A stretch of DNA of 64,000 nucleotides from Phalacrocorax aristotelis (Eukaryota; Chordata; Aves; Suliformes; Phalacrocoracidae). The DNA is taken from positions 62,001 through 126,000 of the forward strand of contig NW_027441212.1 of assembly GCF_949628215.1 (NCBI RefSeq). Direction: 5' to 3'. Positions within the stretch are counted from its first letter, which is position 1. Every line of letters begins with the position of its first letter. Below, piece by piece: positions 12,148-24,055 of this stretch. Under the pieces are notes generated by a model, which worked only from the letters and a program-made list of their open reading frames with translations, was not told the origin of the DNA and did no database searches. Made by a program: the position numbers and the translations under genes.

Positions 12148-14198
12148 CTCACACAGAAGCTTCCCTGGAGGGGGAGAGGGCCTGGTGGGAGAGAAAAGTT
12201 TAAAGATGGGTCAAAGAAAACTTTTCCAAGCTTTGGATTTTATCAAAGGAAGAGAACAGGTGGAATTCTTCTCACTCCACATTCGCCTCCTAAAACATAG
12301 GCCTTCAGATTAAACTACTCTTCTAGAGCCACAACACCAGAAGAGGGAGGGGGGAACAATTTTCCTGCTGCAGAACTCTCCCTTTCCTTTGATCAAGCAA
12401 GAAATTAGCTCAGACCAGAAAAATAACTTTTTGACAGCGAGAAATCAGGTGAAATGAATCCCACCTCTCCTTTGCCAGACGGCAAACGTACATTGCAGGC
12501 GCAGCACCAAGTTAGTCTCCGATCAAGTTAGTCTCTGAGTGATTACATTTTAGAAAGGGAAGGAGCCTGTGTTACAGCTTCTCCAGAAGGAGATCCATGG
12601 CAGCAAAACAGAAGTGCTACCAAGTGCAGTTTAAAACAGCCGCTCCTCTCAGCACACAGGAGTGTTTTCTTAATTTACAGCAACAGGAAAAGTTCCGTCT
12701 CTTCCACACACGGGAGTTCATAGAAGTCAGAGGGGGAGGACATCTCAGTCCAGCGGCAATTTCTTACGTTTTGCAAGGAGCCTTTGCAACATCAAACAGA
12801 ACCAAAACGACCTCTCAAAGAGAACAACTCCGCTACAAACACCACCAAAATGCTTTGCAGAAATACACGTTCTTAGCACAGCACAGGTTTAACCAGCTTC
12901 CAGGGGCATGAACACGGGGACCACCCTACTGTGACGTTAGACAGTGTCACAGATTTTAAGATTAAGACGCAGTGACAGTGCTTCCTCCCCCGTAACTGCA
13001 GGCGCTGGCCAGTTCGGTTGCATTGCCACTCACACTTGTGCGCATGGTTTCTCTTGTTCACTGCTCGGTCAGTCCAATTCATTCCATACTTACGCAGGAA
13101 GAGCTGGCATCGCATATTTCCCACTGCTTGTCAGCACAGCACCCTTTGGGTTGGGATCTTTCACCTCCACCATGGAACTCCACGGAATTCCTGTGCTCTT
13201 TCTATCTCTGGGAACAGGCTCAGAAGTTTTGTCCTGCTAAGAAAAGAGGTGCAGACTTATCTCGTCTGAAGAACCACGTTTAAAATGACATTTCCATGAG
13301 TATTTGAAGCAGCAAAAGCCTCTCATCCTCTCATTTTACCCAGCATAAGTGTTGCTCAACTAAAATACTCCTTTGCCTCAGTGAATAGAGCCGGGATATT
13401 CCAAAGGCTTGGGCAGGGTTTTGAACTCACTCGACATTCTTTGGCTTAACTTCAGGTTCCCTAAGGGCGAAACACCCCTCAGCTCACCATCCACTCAGAG
13501 AAGGGGCACAAACCCGCTCCTCCTCCAAAGCGCAGTGCAGAGTGAGAGCTTAATTCCCTGCTCTGGATCCGTCCCTGGGGAAACTCCTATTCGCCACCTG
13601 GGTACGAAGGTTGGATTCATGCCTCACGCACACACCTTCAGTGAGTAACGTTCAAGGGCATGAATACTCAGCCAGAGGCTTGGGCAATTAAAACACGCAA
13701 CTATTCAATAGGTGGGGTCAGCAGCAACAGCTTGGTTTTATACGAAATACTAAAAACCGTGAACCGTCATTAAAGGACTTGAAAACTGAAAAAATTTCCA
13801 GCAATATTGAAATACATAAAAATATGCAAGCAAGCTCTCAGAGAGCGATTGATGGACTTATTTAACGTCTATGACCTGGAAAAAAGAGCGTTTCACGTTT
13901 ATAACTCCAGGTGTCCCTTGAATCCTGAAGGGCTTTGCAACACTGCCTTAGAACCTCTCGATTTCAGTTTTACTGAAATAAACTCAGCAGTGTTTCTTGA
14001 GAGCTCAGGCTCAAGTGCAGCTTTACCACAAGGAAAAAGGGTAACTGTCCTCTTTCTCCTTTTCCAGCCTATTGAATTATATCATGCCCCCAGCCCCAGG
14101 TAAGCTTACGCTAGGAAAACATTATCAGAGAGACACGTGACTCACTGCTTATCGTCTCCTCAGTTGTTCAAAAGCGCAGAATCAAATCTCACAGTCGG

Positions 14199-14488
14199 CA
14201 CGGAGGGACGGACCGCGCGGAGGGACGGACCCCGTGGAAGGACGGACCGCGCGGAGGGACGGACCCCGTGGAAGGAGGGACCGCGCGGAGGGACGGACCC
14301 CGTGGAAGGACGGACCGCGCGGAGGGACGGACCCCGTGGAAGGACGGACCGCGCGGAGGGACGGACCGCAGAGAAGGACGGACCGCGCGGAGGGACGGAC
14401 CCCGTGGAAGGACGGACCGCGCGGAGGGACGGACCCCGTGGAAGGAGGGACCGCACGGAGGGACGGACCCCGCGGAAGGACGGACCGC
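14199..14488. repeat. 17-bp GC-rich minisatellite, left copy
   Basis: About 17 tandem copies of a 17-mer, alternating between ggacggaccgcgcggag and ggacggaccccgtggaa, so the higher-order unit is 34 bp. Units contain no stop in any of six frames, which creates long false ORFs on both strands. The right copy array is shorter by about 34 bp. Confidence 0.95.
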
Positions 14489-14804
14489 CCCAGACCCGCG
14501 ACGGTAGGTATTACAACACTCTGGTGTCGCTCTCGTTTTGTCTCTCCCCCCTTTCTCCCTTTTTTCTCTCTTTCTCTGCTTTTCTCTCGCGTCTCCATCG
14601 CTGGCCAAATGAAGGGACTTGGCACTTTGATTCCGTTTTGAGTCTTAGTTCTGTTCCCGAGAATGTAGAAGGAACGTGGCCACGGCAACACGTTGGAGTC
14701 AGTCAGAAGTTAAGCCCAGCCGCCCCCAACCTCCCAGAATTCCCTGAGGTCGGTTGGAAAGCAAGGGGGTTTAACCTCTGCCAAATTGTTCAGCCCGACA
14801 GTGG

Positions 14805-15110
14805 ATCGTGACAGACTGGTAGGAGTGTTACCGAAAAACGCGGTAAAATCAGAAACAACTCTTTAACAGCAATTTAGTATTAAAGAGCAGGCATTCTTTA
14901 TTCACAGCGCCGGATGCACGCGGGATCGCTGCTCCTAACGTGCGTACCTTACGCACCTTTCCCGTACAATTTATAGATCAAAAATTCACATATTCATAGA
15001 TATTCATTATTGTCCTTTCTACCGATTGGTACAAACTTGCTCGTTCCATATGTAAATTACTGCGCAGACTCAGTTATCCTCTTTGTTGTTCTCTTTTGAG
15101 TAGGTGGTAT
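14805..15110 (-). mobile_element. LTR-like element (left copy), minus orientation
   Basis: On the minus strand this reads like a retroviral LTR core. A TATA-like TATAAATTGTACGG at about 14970-14984 is followed some 75 bases later by GTGAATAAAGAATGCC, containing AATAAA near 14896-14901, and then a T-rich U5-like run. Bird ERV LTRs often carry a similar AATAAAGAATRCCTGC block. The ends were not defined and no target-site duplication was seen. It is shared by both duplicate copies, so it is older than the duplication. Confidence 0.45.
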
Positions 15111-17664
15111 TACTTGGGTCGGTGGTGGTCCGTGAGTCGGTGGTCGCGATCTCCCCCTGTCGGAATTACCTTTTACCTACTTGGCTCTTAATCTTGGCAG
15201 TCCTGGCCAGTTTTCTCAGTCCGCTACACGAAACCACATTTTGTCATCCTTTTCTGACAGAAGCACATTGTCTATTGTTTCGTTCACATTAATGATTACC
15301 GAGGGACTAAAATGCAGATCAAAGAATACACTGATTGGTATACTCCATGTCCCCAGACTTAACGTCCAGTTGGATAAGGCTGTACAAGGAGTAAAGCAAC
15401 ATCTATGGTTGGTTAATTTGATCGCTCTGGTTACAGGAGCAGCAACAAAGAGGCGGTTTTAGCAGTTTTTCTCCAGCAGGCATGCCCTGCTGCAAGGTCT
15501 GGCCTATCGGCCCAAGGACTGGACTAGAAGCAAATAAAGAGGAAGCCGTCAGCTGCTTCCGTTTGCAAGAAATACCAAGTCAACAATTGCTAAGTTCTTC
15601 CTGTTCATATCTCAGGGTCCTTTAGAGAGCTTGACATCTCCGCGTGATTCCCGCGAGGCTTCGGCTACCACGCGGGCTGTGCCCCACAGCCTCGCAGTTA
15701 AATTCCCCTTCCTGCGCTGCAGCTGCTTCGTGCAGTGGCCATAAGCTGCTCTGTTCCTCCTGCGTTTTGCTGGCGAGACGGCTGTACGAGGGCGATGCTG
15801 GCGGCACACACCGGCTACGGGGCTGCTCCAGTCCTCCTCTACACCCTTCCCTGTTCCCTCTTGCTCCTTCTAGCAAGAGGTTGTAAAAGTAGCAAGTCAC
15901 TTGAGCAACTCTTCTCTAGCATGCAAGTCCCGTCAAACCAGTAACATGATACACCTTAAAGTCTCTGTTCCTTTATGGATTATAGAGCTGAGACAGAACA
16001 CCAGCAACACCACCATCACCACCCCCAGCCACGGCAAAAAAGATGACATTTCTTTACAGCCAGCCACCAGATGAGCCGGTAACAGGAGTGTGTGCCACTG
16101 GGTCGCTGAGGCCAGCAGGGACTGGGGTCCATTTCTGAGCAACACTGTCCTGTATAGAAACAAACCCGTTCCTGCTTTTCAAAAGCTTTCAATATTAGAC
16201 ATGAATGAACTGGTCAGTAAGATACCTAAAACAGAGGTTTTCAAAAAAGAGGATTTCAAAAACATTATTTTAGCAAATGGATTCATGAGCAGAGGGACCA
16301 CAGAGACCTTTCACGCTTCTACAAAAGCAGGTCTTATATAAAAATCACAAGCAAAACAAGCTGAAAGTAAAAATGCAAAAAAAAAAAATGAAATAAGAGA
16401 AAGAAAATGGATTGGGGGGCAGTGAAGACAAAGTATTGTCTAATCCTTTTGTTATTTAGCTGTATAATTATTGATTGTGCTGACAGGTCGCTGACAGGTT
16501 TTGGGGGGTGTGCCTGGGTCTGCTGGTTGCTGCCAATTTTGGGGGAAACTTGAGGATTTGGGGGTGTTGCTGTGTCAGGTGCATGCTGCTAGGTCTGGTG
16601 GGTGCAGCCAGGTGTGGGGTGCGTCTGGATTTAGGGTTTTTTCCTGGACTGGGGCATGCTACCAGGTCTAAGGGTTATTTTGGGTTTGGCGGCTGCCGCT
16701 GGGTTGACGGCAGCCTCTGTTCCAGTGGACACAAACCCTGTCCCTGCAGCAGCGCCAGCAGTGCGTCTCGTAAGGCGCTGGGCACTGCTGTGGTCACGCT
16801 GTGCTCTCTGGCTGGTTGTTTCAGCAGGTCGGCTGCACGGCTGGCCTCCCTTGAGAGGCGCTGGGGTGCCACCCTCAGGTGGATTTCACTTGCTGTGTTT
16901 GAGGTGAAACTGTGTCCCTCATGTTCAGAGTGCTTTAGGATAGCACACACCATGCCGGCTGCTCCGCCTTGGTAGTAAACAGTGTGTTTCTGTTTGTGGT
17001 TTTGTAGTGCCGTTCCTTCTTTTGAATCTCTGATGCGGATCACTCGGGGCCATTGGTGGAGGCTGATTTTTGCACCGTGCCTGCTGTGTTGCTTGTCAGT
17101 GGTGCAGGAGGAGAGCCGGGCAGCGCTGCTCCACTGCTGCCCCACTGCTGCCCCACTGCTGCTTGCTGGGGTAGCCGTGGAGGAAAGAGGCTTTAGGAAG
17201 TCCCTTCCTAAGTCCAGCGGAAGCTGAAGAGGTTTTCTGCCAGTGGAGTTCCTGCTCTGTATGAGGTTGCTGCCAGGCACTGACTTTGTGCAGCCTGTGC
17301 TCCTGTTGACTTGCTGCTCTGTGTCACAAAGGGGTTTGTCAGGCAACTGTCTGGTGAACAAGGCTTCCGTGGTGCTTCGCTGTCTGGATATTCCAAAATA
17401 GGAGAGGGGCGCAAGTTAACATTTTTGAGGTGAGTTGAGCTTTTTAAGTTTTGGAGCTGACCGATCCAACAGAGTTGTGCTTAGGAAACCACAAATCTGG
17501 TATTTGAGGGCTTGTTGCACCCAGAAATCAAGCAGGCTGCATCAGTGTGACTCTAGGGATTGTTCTGCACAACGAAAGCTAAAGCGAGGCATACGTCACT
17601 AAAGGCGGCTGTGGGTTAGGCTAGATGAGCCACATCTACAAGCCTTCCCACCTCAGCATCTTCT
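15111..17664. other. Unassigned DNA between the left duplicate and the inverted repeat
   Basis: No convincing gene is seen. The part from 15.1 to 15.5 kb may be internal sequence of the neighbouring LTR element but gave no recognisable protein. At 16.49-16.70 kb there is a G/T-rich degenerate repeat (ctgggtctgctggttgctgcc-like). A 228-codon minus-strand ORF at 16675-17361 has no recognisable domain. Confidence 0.5.
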
Positions 17665-19967
17665 GTGGTGTGCTTAGGAGATGAAGCTGTGCCTTGCTGT
17701 TGAACTTGGTTTAAACCCAGACGAAACCATGAGTTATTAGTGAAAGCCTGATTGCTGGTAGTTTGACACTGCAATTGTAATGTTAATAGGCAGGGAGAGA
17801 AGGATGCGGGAAGCAGGTGTGTGACTTCTGTGAACAGCGGCAGCACAGGCGTGTGTGACCCTAGGAATCCAGGGCACAGCAAAGCCTTTGCTTCTGATCC
17901 AGCCTATTGGTCTCAGAGGAGCTTCCGAAAGGACGAGAACAACATGCTCATCTCCGCAGGATCCAGCAGTTCCGTGGGCCAGGTAAGCTTTGAGTCAAAG
18001 AACCAGCTGGAAGCAGCTGTCACTAATACGCAGCTGGAGGCCGGTCAGTTCCTTTATCTCCCGTTATTAACATCCATGTCAGCGTAACGCAAAAGACCGG
18101 CATTTATCACTTTCCTGGTGTGAAGCAGTGGCTAGATTTTATCTATGTGTCTTGTCATCCTGGAACTGAGTGTTGCTGTCAAGTGTGCTTGCCAGTCTTG
18201 ATTGCTAATTTAAACTGCTAGTGAGGGCTCTCCTGGCAGAGAGCAGTGCTTGTGTGTGCATTTGGTGGCTCGCTTATGAAGAGGAGGCACTTGATGGTTT
18301 GTTAGAGAGAGGTCTCTGGTGATCATGGTCAGGGAGTGCTGGAGAGCGCCTGGCAAGGTTATAACGCCACGCTGCTGGCGTACGGTCAGAGGGGCTCAGG
18401 GAAGAGCCCATGAGCGACGATCGGATACGGTGCAAGCAGTTCCTGGGCAGTGATCAGGAAATGGGGCAGTTGCCCAGAACTGCTACTTTTACTCTCTTCC
18501 CATCTCCCATCACTGGTTTTTTCTTTCTTTCTCTGTCTGACTCCCTGCCTGTATTTTCTAACTCCTCCCTGTCTGTCCTACAGCCTGTTGCTATGGTCTC
18601 CTTTCTGTGAGGGACCCGTGTGAGCTGTGAGGCACCCGTGGGTTCCCTGAGGTGGAAGGCAGTCGAGTGAGCGGGGCTGCAGCACAGGGAGGGAGGGAGG
18701 GAGGGAGGGACAGACAGACACAGAGAGAGAGACAGAAGTGCCTGAGCTGTGCCATGTGCCTGGCAGTGCAGAGAGCAGGAACTGCGGTGAGTCCTGGGCC
18801 CCTGGGGTCATGTCACCCCTCTCCTGCATCCCAGTCCCTCCTGACACCCCCTTCCCTTTCCCTCTGAGGATTTGTGGTAGGATACGTAGGTACATATCTA
18901 TGTATGTGTGTATATGTTTATGATATTATACCTAGACATATACATAATACAAATATTATAATTTCAAAATATTTATTTGTAAAAAAATAAATCTATTCTT
19001 TATAAAAATAGAATCATATTATCTTAAACATAAAAAATACCTGTTTGTGGACGTAAGCCATCCCCAGCCCAGCTCAGCCACCCGTGGGGTGGGCAGGGGA
19101 TGGGTTAACCCCCCACCCTCCCTCCCACTGAGCAAATGCCCGCAGGCAGAGAGAGGTGCTGCGAAGCCAACACCCAACTCTCTTAAGGAATTCAAGAAGA
19201 AACAGGGATGTGGGAGAGGGCTGGGGCTGGAGCAGCTGGGTGCTGGTCTCTGCCTCTGCATCTCTTCTGCATGTGGAAAGGAAAAGTCTTTTTCTATTCC
19301 CTGCCGGTGCTGGATTATGTGAGGTCTCCTGAGCTTATTCTTGACGTGGGAGCACCAAGAAACAGAAAAACAAAAGTTGTGGGGGAAGGAACCAAAGATG
19401 CTGGTGAGCGTTGCCTTTCCCCTTTCCTTTGCTCCTCGAAGCTTTCTTCTCCTGCCTTCCTGCATGGACCTGCTCGCCTCCTGTCTCTCCCTGCTGAGTA
19501 TTTTCTCCCCCGGAGTGCCCCAGGTCCTCTGGATGAGCTTCTAACGGGGTCGCTTGGTCCTGCAGTCTTTGTCTTCCCAGTCATCGTGAAAACTGTCAGC
19601 ATGGCATGGAAGCAGAGTGGAAAAGGTGCCTGCAGAGGTCTCGGGCGTGAGCTCACGGGGGCTCTTAGTGAGCACAAGCGGGTGCTGAGAGCCTGCCCTG
19701 CTGGAGGGCCTCACGCTGCGTTTGCAAGCTGTCCTGGCACTGCCCCTGAGCTGCCTGCACAAGTTGAAGAGTTGGCTGGTGCCAGTGGGAGGAGGTGGGA
19801 CTGGATGGCGGGAGCAATGGCTTCTCCTTACAGGAAAGGCTTGTCCAGGTGGGACCCTAGTTGCCACCTGCTCTGGGCCGGTGTCTTTCAGCTGCACCAT
19901 CCCTTGCTTGTTCTTGGCGAGTTGCTGCACACCGAGAGAGGCCAGAGAGCTTCTTCAAGCAGCGCAC
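17665..19967. repeat. Left arm of large inverted repeat
   Basis: It reads as the reverse complement of 29226-31917 at about 97-98% identity where alignable. The arm stops exactly at the retroviral LTR. Relative to the other arm it has about 315 bp extra at about 19183-19497 and lacks the 720-bp GC-rich block found at 30266-30985. It also includes an AT-rich stretch at 18.89-19.04 kb and a (ggga)n/(cagaca)n run near 18690-18735. Confidence 0.9.
17880..17982 (+). CDS. Possible exon in inverted-repeat left arm
   Basis: The stretch runs from an acceptor-like ggcacag to a good donor (cag/gtaagc) and reads SDPAYWSQRSFRKDENNMLI then SAGSSSSVGQ. The same frame is open in the other arm with a few residue differences, and the donor is kept. 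The acceptor is weak and the product is not recognised. Confidence 0.2.
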
Positions 19968-20465
19968 TGTCGTGGTTTAGCGGCAGCTCAGCCCCACACA
20001 GTCGCTCGCTCACTCCCCCACCGGTAGATGGGGGAGAGAATCAGAAGGGTAACGCTCGTGGGTTGGGATAAGAACAGTTTAATAATGAAAATTAAAAGAA
20101 ACAACAGTAGAAATGCAATGTAAAGGAGAACAACGAGAGGCGCAAAGCCCCGGGGGAGGGGGGAAGGGAGGGGAGAGGGGGAACGAACCGCCGGAACAAA
20201 CCGCACGCGCCGCAGCCGCTCGCCGCCCGCCGACCCGACGCCGCGCCGCCCCCGCGCTGCCACTGCCCCCCCTCAATATACTGGTCATGGTGTCACATGG
20301 TATGGAATGAACCTGCCATTGGCCAGTCGGGGTCAGCCGCCCCCACCATGGCCCTGCCCCTCCCAGCCCCCCCTGCCACGCCACGCGGCAGAGCGCGGGA
20401 AGCTGGAAAGGTAGCTGACCCCCACAGTGAGGAGAATTAACCCCTTCTCAGCCAAAACCAGCACA
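19968..20465 (-). repeat. 3' LTR of the provirus
   Basis: A 498-bp repeat of 25990-26483, beginning TGTGCTGG and ending CCACGACA in viral orientation, with imperfect inverted ends. The outer flank is the end of the inverted-repeat left arm (cagcgcac). Confidence 0.95.
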
Positions 20466-20482
20466 TTCTCCACCCCTTATTC
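20466..20482 (-). other. Polypurine tract of the provirus
   Basis: Directly upstream of the 3' LTR in viral orientation is gaataaggggtggagaa, a purine-rich run expected to prime plus-strand synthesis. Confidence 0.75.
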
Positions 20483-20869
20483 CATACCACTTACACCATG
20501 CCCAGGTCCCATATGATGCAATACAACCGTACCAACCACCACCCCTCCCCTTCCCATCCTTTAACATAATACACAGACATCATTCCCTTAGTTCATGGAT
20601 CTTCCCTGTAAAATGTCCATTAAAATGTCCATTGAGTTCACGCAGTCCATGACTCTGGGCTCCATCTGTTGTATCAGTCTTTCCGGGTGGGAGAGATGGT
20701 GTGTGGCGTTGGGTTGCTGCATACCGAGTCAGTCATCGTTCCATCACTGCTGCACGGCTTGTTTCATAGTTGATCTTCCATGGGTTGGGAGGCTCGTACT
20801 CTGATATCATTGATACAACACAGAGGTGACACACAATATTATATAGCAGTTCACATTGTGCCATTCAGT
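20483..20869. other. Provirus 3' non-coding stretch, no env
   Basis: About 390 bp lie between the integrase stop and the polypurine tract. I see no envelope or dUTPase reading frame, in keeping with an env-less ERV-L-like element. Confidence 0.7.
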
Positions 20870-22354
20870 TCATTGACTGTTTTCACCCAAAATCAAATCC
20901 CCTTGAGGCACACATCGGATTTCTCCATCCTCCCGCATCACCCACCAAGTGCACCCAGGTCCTCGAGCAAAAACAATCCCACGAATGGGTTTGCCTTTGC
21001 CAGAGGCAGGAAGAACCCAGACTGTTTTGCCCAGCATACTTTTTGTGTGCACTACAGGGACTCTATCCCCTTCCACAGTATGTAGGATTTCTGACTGGGC
21101 AGGGCCAGCTCGCCTGGCAGATCCCCTCGTGTTGACTAACCACGTGGCTTTTGCCAAATGTGCACCCCAGGGCCTGAATGTCCCACCCCCCCTTGCTCTC
21201 AGCGTAGTTTTTAACAGTCCATTGTACCTTTCAATTTTCCCAGAGGCTGGTGCGTGATAGGGGATGTGATACACCCACTCAATGCCGTGCTCTTTGGCCC
21301 AGGTGTCTATGAGGCTATTTCGGAAATGAGTCCCATTGTCTGACTCAATTCTCTCTGGGGTGCCATGTCGCCACAGGACTTGTTTCTCAAGACCCAGGAT
21401 AGTGTTCCGGGCAGTGGCGTGGGGGACAGGATATGTTTCCAGCCAGCCAGTCGTTGTTTCTACCATTGTAAGCACATGGCGCTTGCCTTGGCGGGTCTGT
21501 GGGAGTGCGATATAGTGAATTTGCCAGGCCTCCCCATATTTATATTTCAGCCATCGTCCCCCATACCACAGAGGCTTTACCCGCTTCGCTTGCTTGATTG
21601 CAGCGCATGTGTCACATTCGTGGATAACCTGCGCAATAATATCCATGGTCAAGTCCACCCCTCGATCACGAGCCCACCTGTATGTTGCATCTCTCCCTTG
21701 ATGGCCTGAGGTGTCATGGGCCCGCCGAGCTAGAAATAGTTCACCCTTTTGCTGCCGGTCCAGATCCACCTCAGCCACTTCAATCTTGGCAGCCTGATCC
21801 ACCTGCTGGTTGTTTCGATGTTCTTCAGTGGCTCGACTCTTGGGGACATGAGCATCCACATGCCGTACCTTTACAACCAGGTTCTCTACCCGGGCAGCAA
21901 TATCTTGCCACAATGTGGCAGCCCAGATGGGTTTGCCTCTGCGCTGCCAGTTGCTTTGCTTCCATTGCTGCAGCCAGCCCCACAAGGCATATGCCACCAT
22001 CCAGGAGTCAGTATAGAGATAGAGCACTGGCCACTTTTCCCGTTCAGCGATGTCTAAGGCCAGCTGGATGGCCTTTACCTCTGCCAACTGGCTCCATTCA
22101 CCTTCTCCTTCAGCAGTTTCTGCTACTTGTCGTGTAGGACTCCATACAGCAGCCTTCCATCTCCGGTGCTTTCCCACAAGGCGACAGGACCCATCAGTGA
22201 ACAGGGCATATTGCTTCTCATCTTCTGGCAGTTTGTTATACAGTGGGGCTTCTTCAGCACGTGTCACCTCCTCCTCTGGTGATAATCCAAAATCTTTGCC
22301 TTCTGGCCAGTCCATAATCACTTCCAAGATTCCTGGGCGACTGGGGTTTCCTAC
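20870..22354 (-). pseudogene. pol: pol part 2: RNase H and integrase
   Basis: This is the same frame as the RT part, downstream of an in-frame TGA at 22355-22357. RNase H shows FTDGSC, LAEVKAIQLAL, YTDS and HVDAHV. Integrase has the zinc motif (HDTSGH with CDTC), ESDNGTHF and GKIERYN. The first catalytic Asp of the DDE triad, expected just before YI in the WQI-YI motif near 21515, is His here, so integrase should be inactive. The frame ends at 20870 with a basic C-terminal domain. Confidence 0.88.
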
Positions 22355-24055
22355 TCAAGCCCGCTGGGTGATCAGTGCAACCCATTTACTCCACGTAGCA
22401 TCAGTTGCATGGTGTGTAGAGGGGATGTTTCCTTTGAACATCCAGCCCAGCACTGGCAGTTGGGGTGCCAGGAGCAACTGTGCCTCAGTACCAACCACTT
22501 CTGAAGCAGCTCGGACCCCTTCATATGCTGCCAATATCTCTTTTTCAGTTGGAGTATAGCGGGCTTCAGACCCTCTGTATCCCCGACTCCAAAACCCTAG
22601 GGGTCGACCCCGGGTCTCCCCAGGTGCTTTCTGCCAGAGGCTCCACGTAGGGCCATTCTCCCCGGCTGCAGTGTAGAGCACATTTTTTACATCTTGTCCT
22701 GCCCGGACTGGCCCAAGAGCTACTGCATGGACTATTTCTCGTTTAATCTGTTCAAAGGCTTGTCGTTGCTCAGGGCCCCATTTGAAATCATTCTTTTTCC
22801 GGGTCACTTGATAGAGAGGGCTCACGATCAGACTGTAATTTGGAATATGCATTCTCCAAAAACCCACAACGCCCAAGAAAGCTTGTGTTTCCTTTTTGCT
22901 AGTTGGTGGAGACATGGCTGCTATTTTGTTGATCACATCCATTGGAATCTGACGACGACCGTCTTGCCATTTAATTCCTAAGAACTGGATTTCTCGTGCA
23001 GGTCCCTTCACCTTACTTTGTTTTATGGCAAAACCAGCTTTCAGAAGGATTTGGACTATTTTCTCACCTTTCTCAAAAACTTCTTCCGCTGTGTTGCCCC
23101 ACACAATGATGTCATCAATGTATTGAAGGTGTTCTGGAGCTTCTCCCTGTTCCAGTACAGTCTGAATCAGTCCATGGCAAATGGTAGGACTGTGTTTCCA
23201 CCCCTGGGGCAGTCGATTCCAGGTGTACTGGACGCCCCTCCAGGTGAAAGCAAACTGTGGCCTGCACTCTGCTGCCAGAGGGATTGAGAAGAATGCATTA
23301 GCAATATCAATTGTGGCATACCACTTGGCCGCCTTTGACTCCAGTTCGTATTGAAGTTCTAGCATGTCTGGCACAGCAGCACTCAACGGTGGAGTGACTT
23401 CATTCAGGCCGCGATAGTCTACTGTTAGTCTCCACTCTCCATTAGACTTCCGGACTGGCCATATGGGACTGTTAAAGGGTGAGTGGGTCTTACTGATGAC
23501 TCCTTGGCTCCTCAGTTGGTGAATGAGTTTATGGATGGGGATCAGAGAGTCTCTGTTGGTGCGATATTGCCGCCAGTGCACTGTTGCGGTGGCGATTGGC
23601 ACCTGTTGTTCTTTGACCTTCAGCAACCCCACCACAGAAGGGTCCTTTGAGAGACCGGGCAAGGTAGACAGCTGTTCAGTTTCCTCCGTCTCCAAGGCAG
23701 CTACACCAAAAGCCCACTTGTAACCTTTTGGGTCCTTGAAATACCCTCTCCTGAGGTAGTCTATGCCAAGGATGCACGGAGCCTCTGGGCCAGTCACAAT
23801 GGGGTGCTTCTGCCACTCATTGCCAGTGAGGCTCACTTTGGCCTCCAGTACAGTTAGCTCTTGGGATCCCCCTGTCACTCCAGCAATGCTGATGGGTTCT
23901 GCCCCTATATAGTTTGATGGCATTAAGGTGCACTGTGCGCCGGTGTCCACTAAAGCTTTATACTCCTGTGGGTCAGATGTGCCAGGCCATCGGATCCACA
24001 CAGTCCAGTAAACCCGGTTATCCCTTTCCTCCACCCGGCTGGAGGCAGGGCCCCT
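22355..24055 (-). pseudogene. pol: pro-pol part 1: aspartic protease and reverse transcriptase, ends at premature TGA
   Basis: It follows the gag TAG in the same frame. Aspartic protease: LVDTGAQCTLMPS, and ILGIDYLRRG near its end. RT: WRLTVDYRGLNEVTP, WYATIDIANAFFSIPL, NRLPQGWKHSPTICH and the catalytic YIDDIIVWG. A connection domain follows (FLGVVGFWR, PTEKEILAAYEG). The frame stops at the TGA at 22355-22357, within the RT-RNase H connection, about 566 codons after the gag stop. The RT active-site residues are present. There is no separate start, so expression would need readthrough of the TAG. Confidence 0.9.

Larger units (their letters stand above)
1..15075. repeat. Left copy of a >15-kb direct segmental duplication
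   Basis: The whole interval can be read again at 48926-64000 in the same orientation with an offset of 48924-48925 bp, so it is a direct duplication with a period near 48.9 kb. By eye the copies differ at roughly 1% of positions (about 10 differences in the first 600 bp, fewer further in), with few indels. Both window ends lie inside the duplication, so its true limits are not visible. It contains AHCTF1 coding exons 1-6, their introns, the 5' flank with an RBBP6-like exon, a 17-bp minisatellite and an LTR-like piece. A real tandem duplication and a haplotype-induced assembly duplication are both possible. Confidence 0.95.

Noticed and set aside
14137..14811. Long overlapping ORFs on both strands (up to 224 codons), repeated at 63062-63702
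   Set aside because: They are produced by the stop-free 17-bp minisatellite; all six frames are open and residues just cycle.
16675..17361. A 228-codon minus-strand ORF
   Set aside because: No homology recognised and absent from the other repeat arm; kept only as part of unassigned DNA.
19208..20071. A 287-codon plus-strand ORF at the end of the inverted-repeat left arm
   Set aside because: It crosses from the arm into the LTR, the opposite strand is also open, and the other arm breaks it with a deletion.
20595..20804. Possible env or accessory ORF downstream of integrase
   Set aside because: It is a short plus-strand frame opposite to the provirus, with no signal peptide or fusion-type features.
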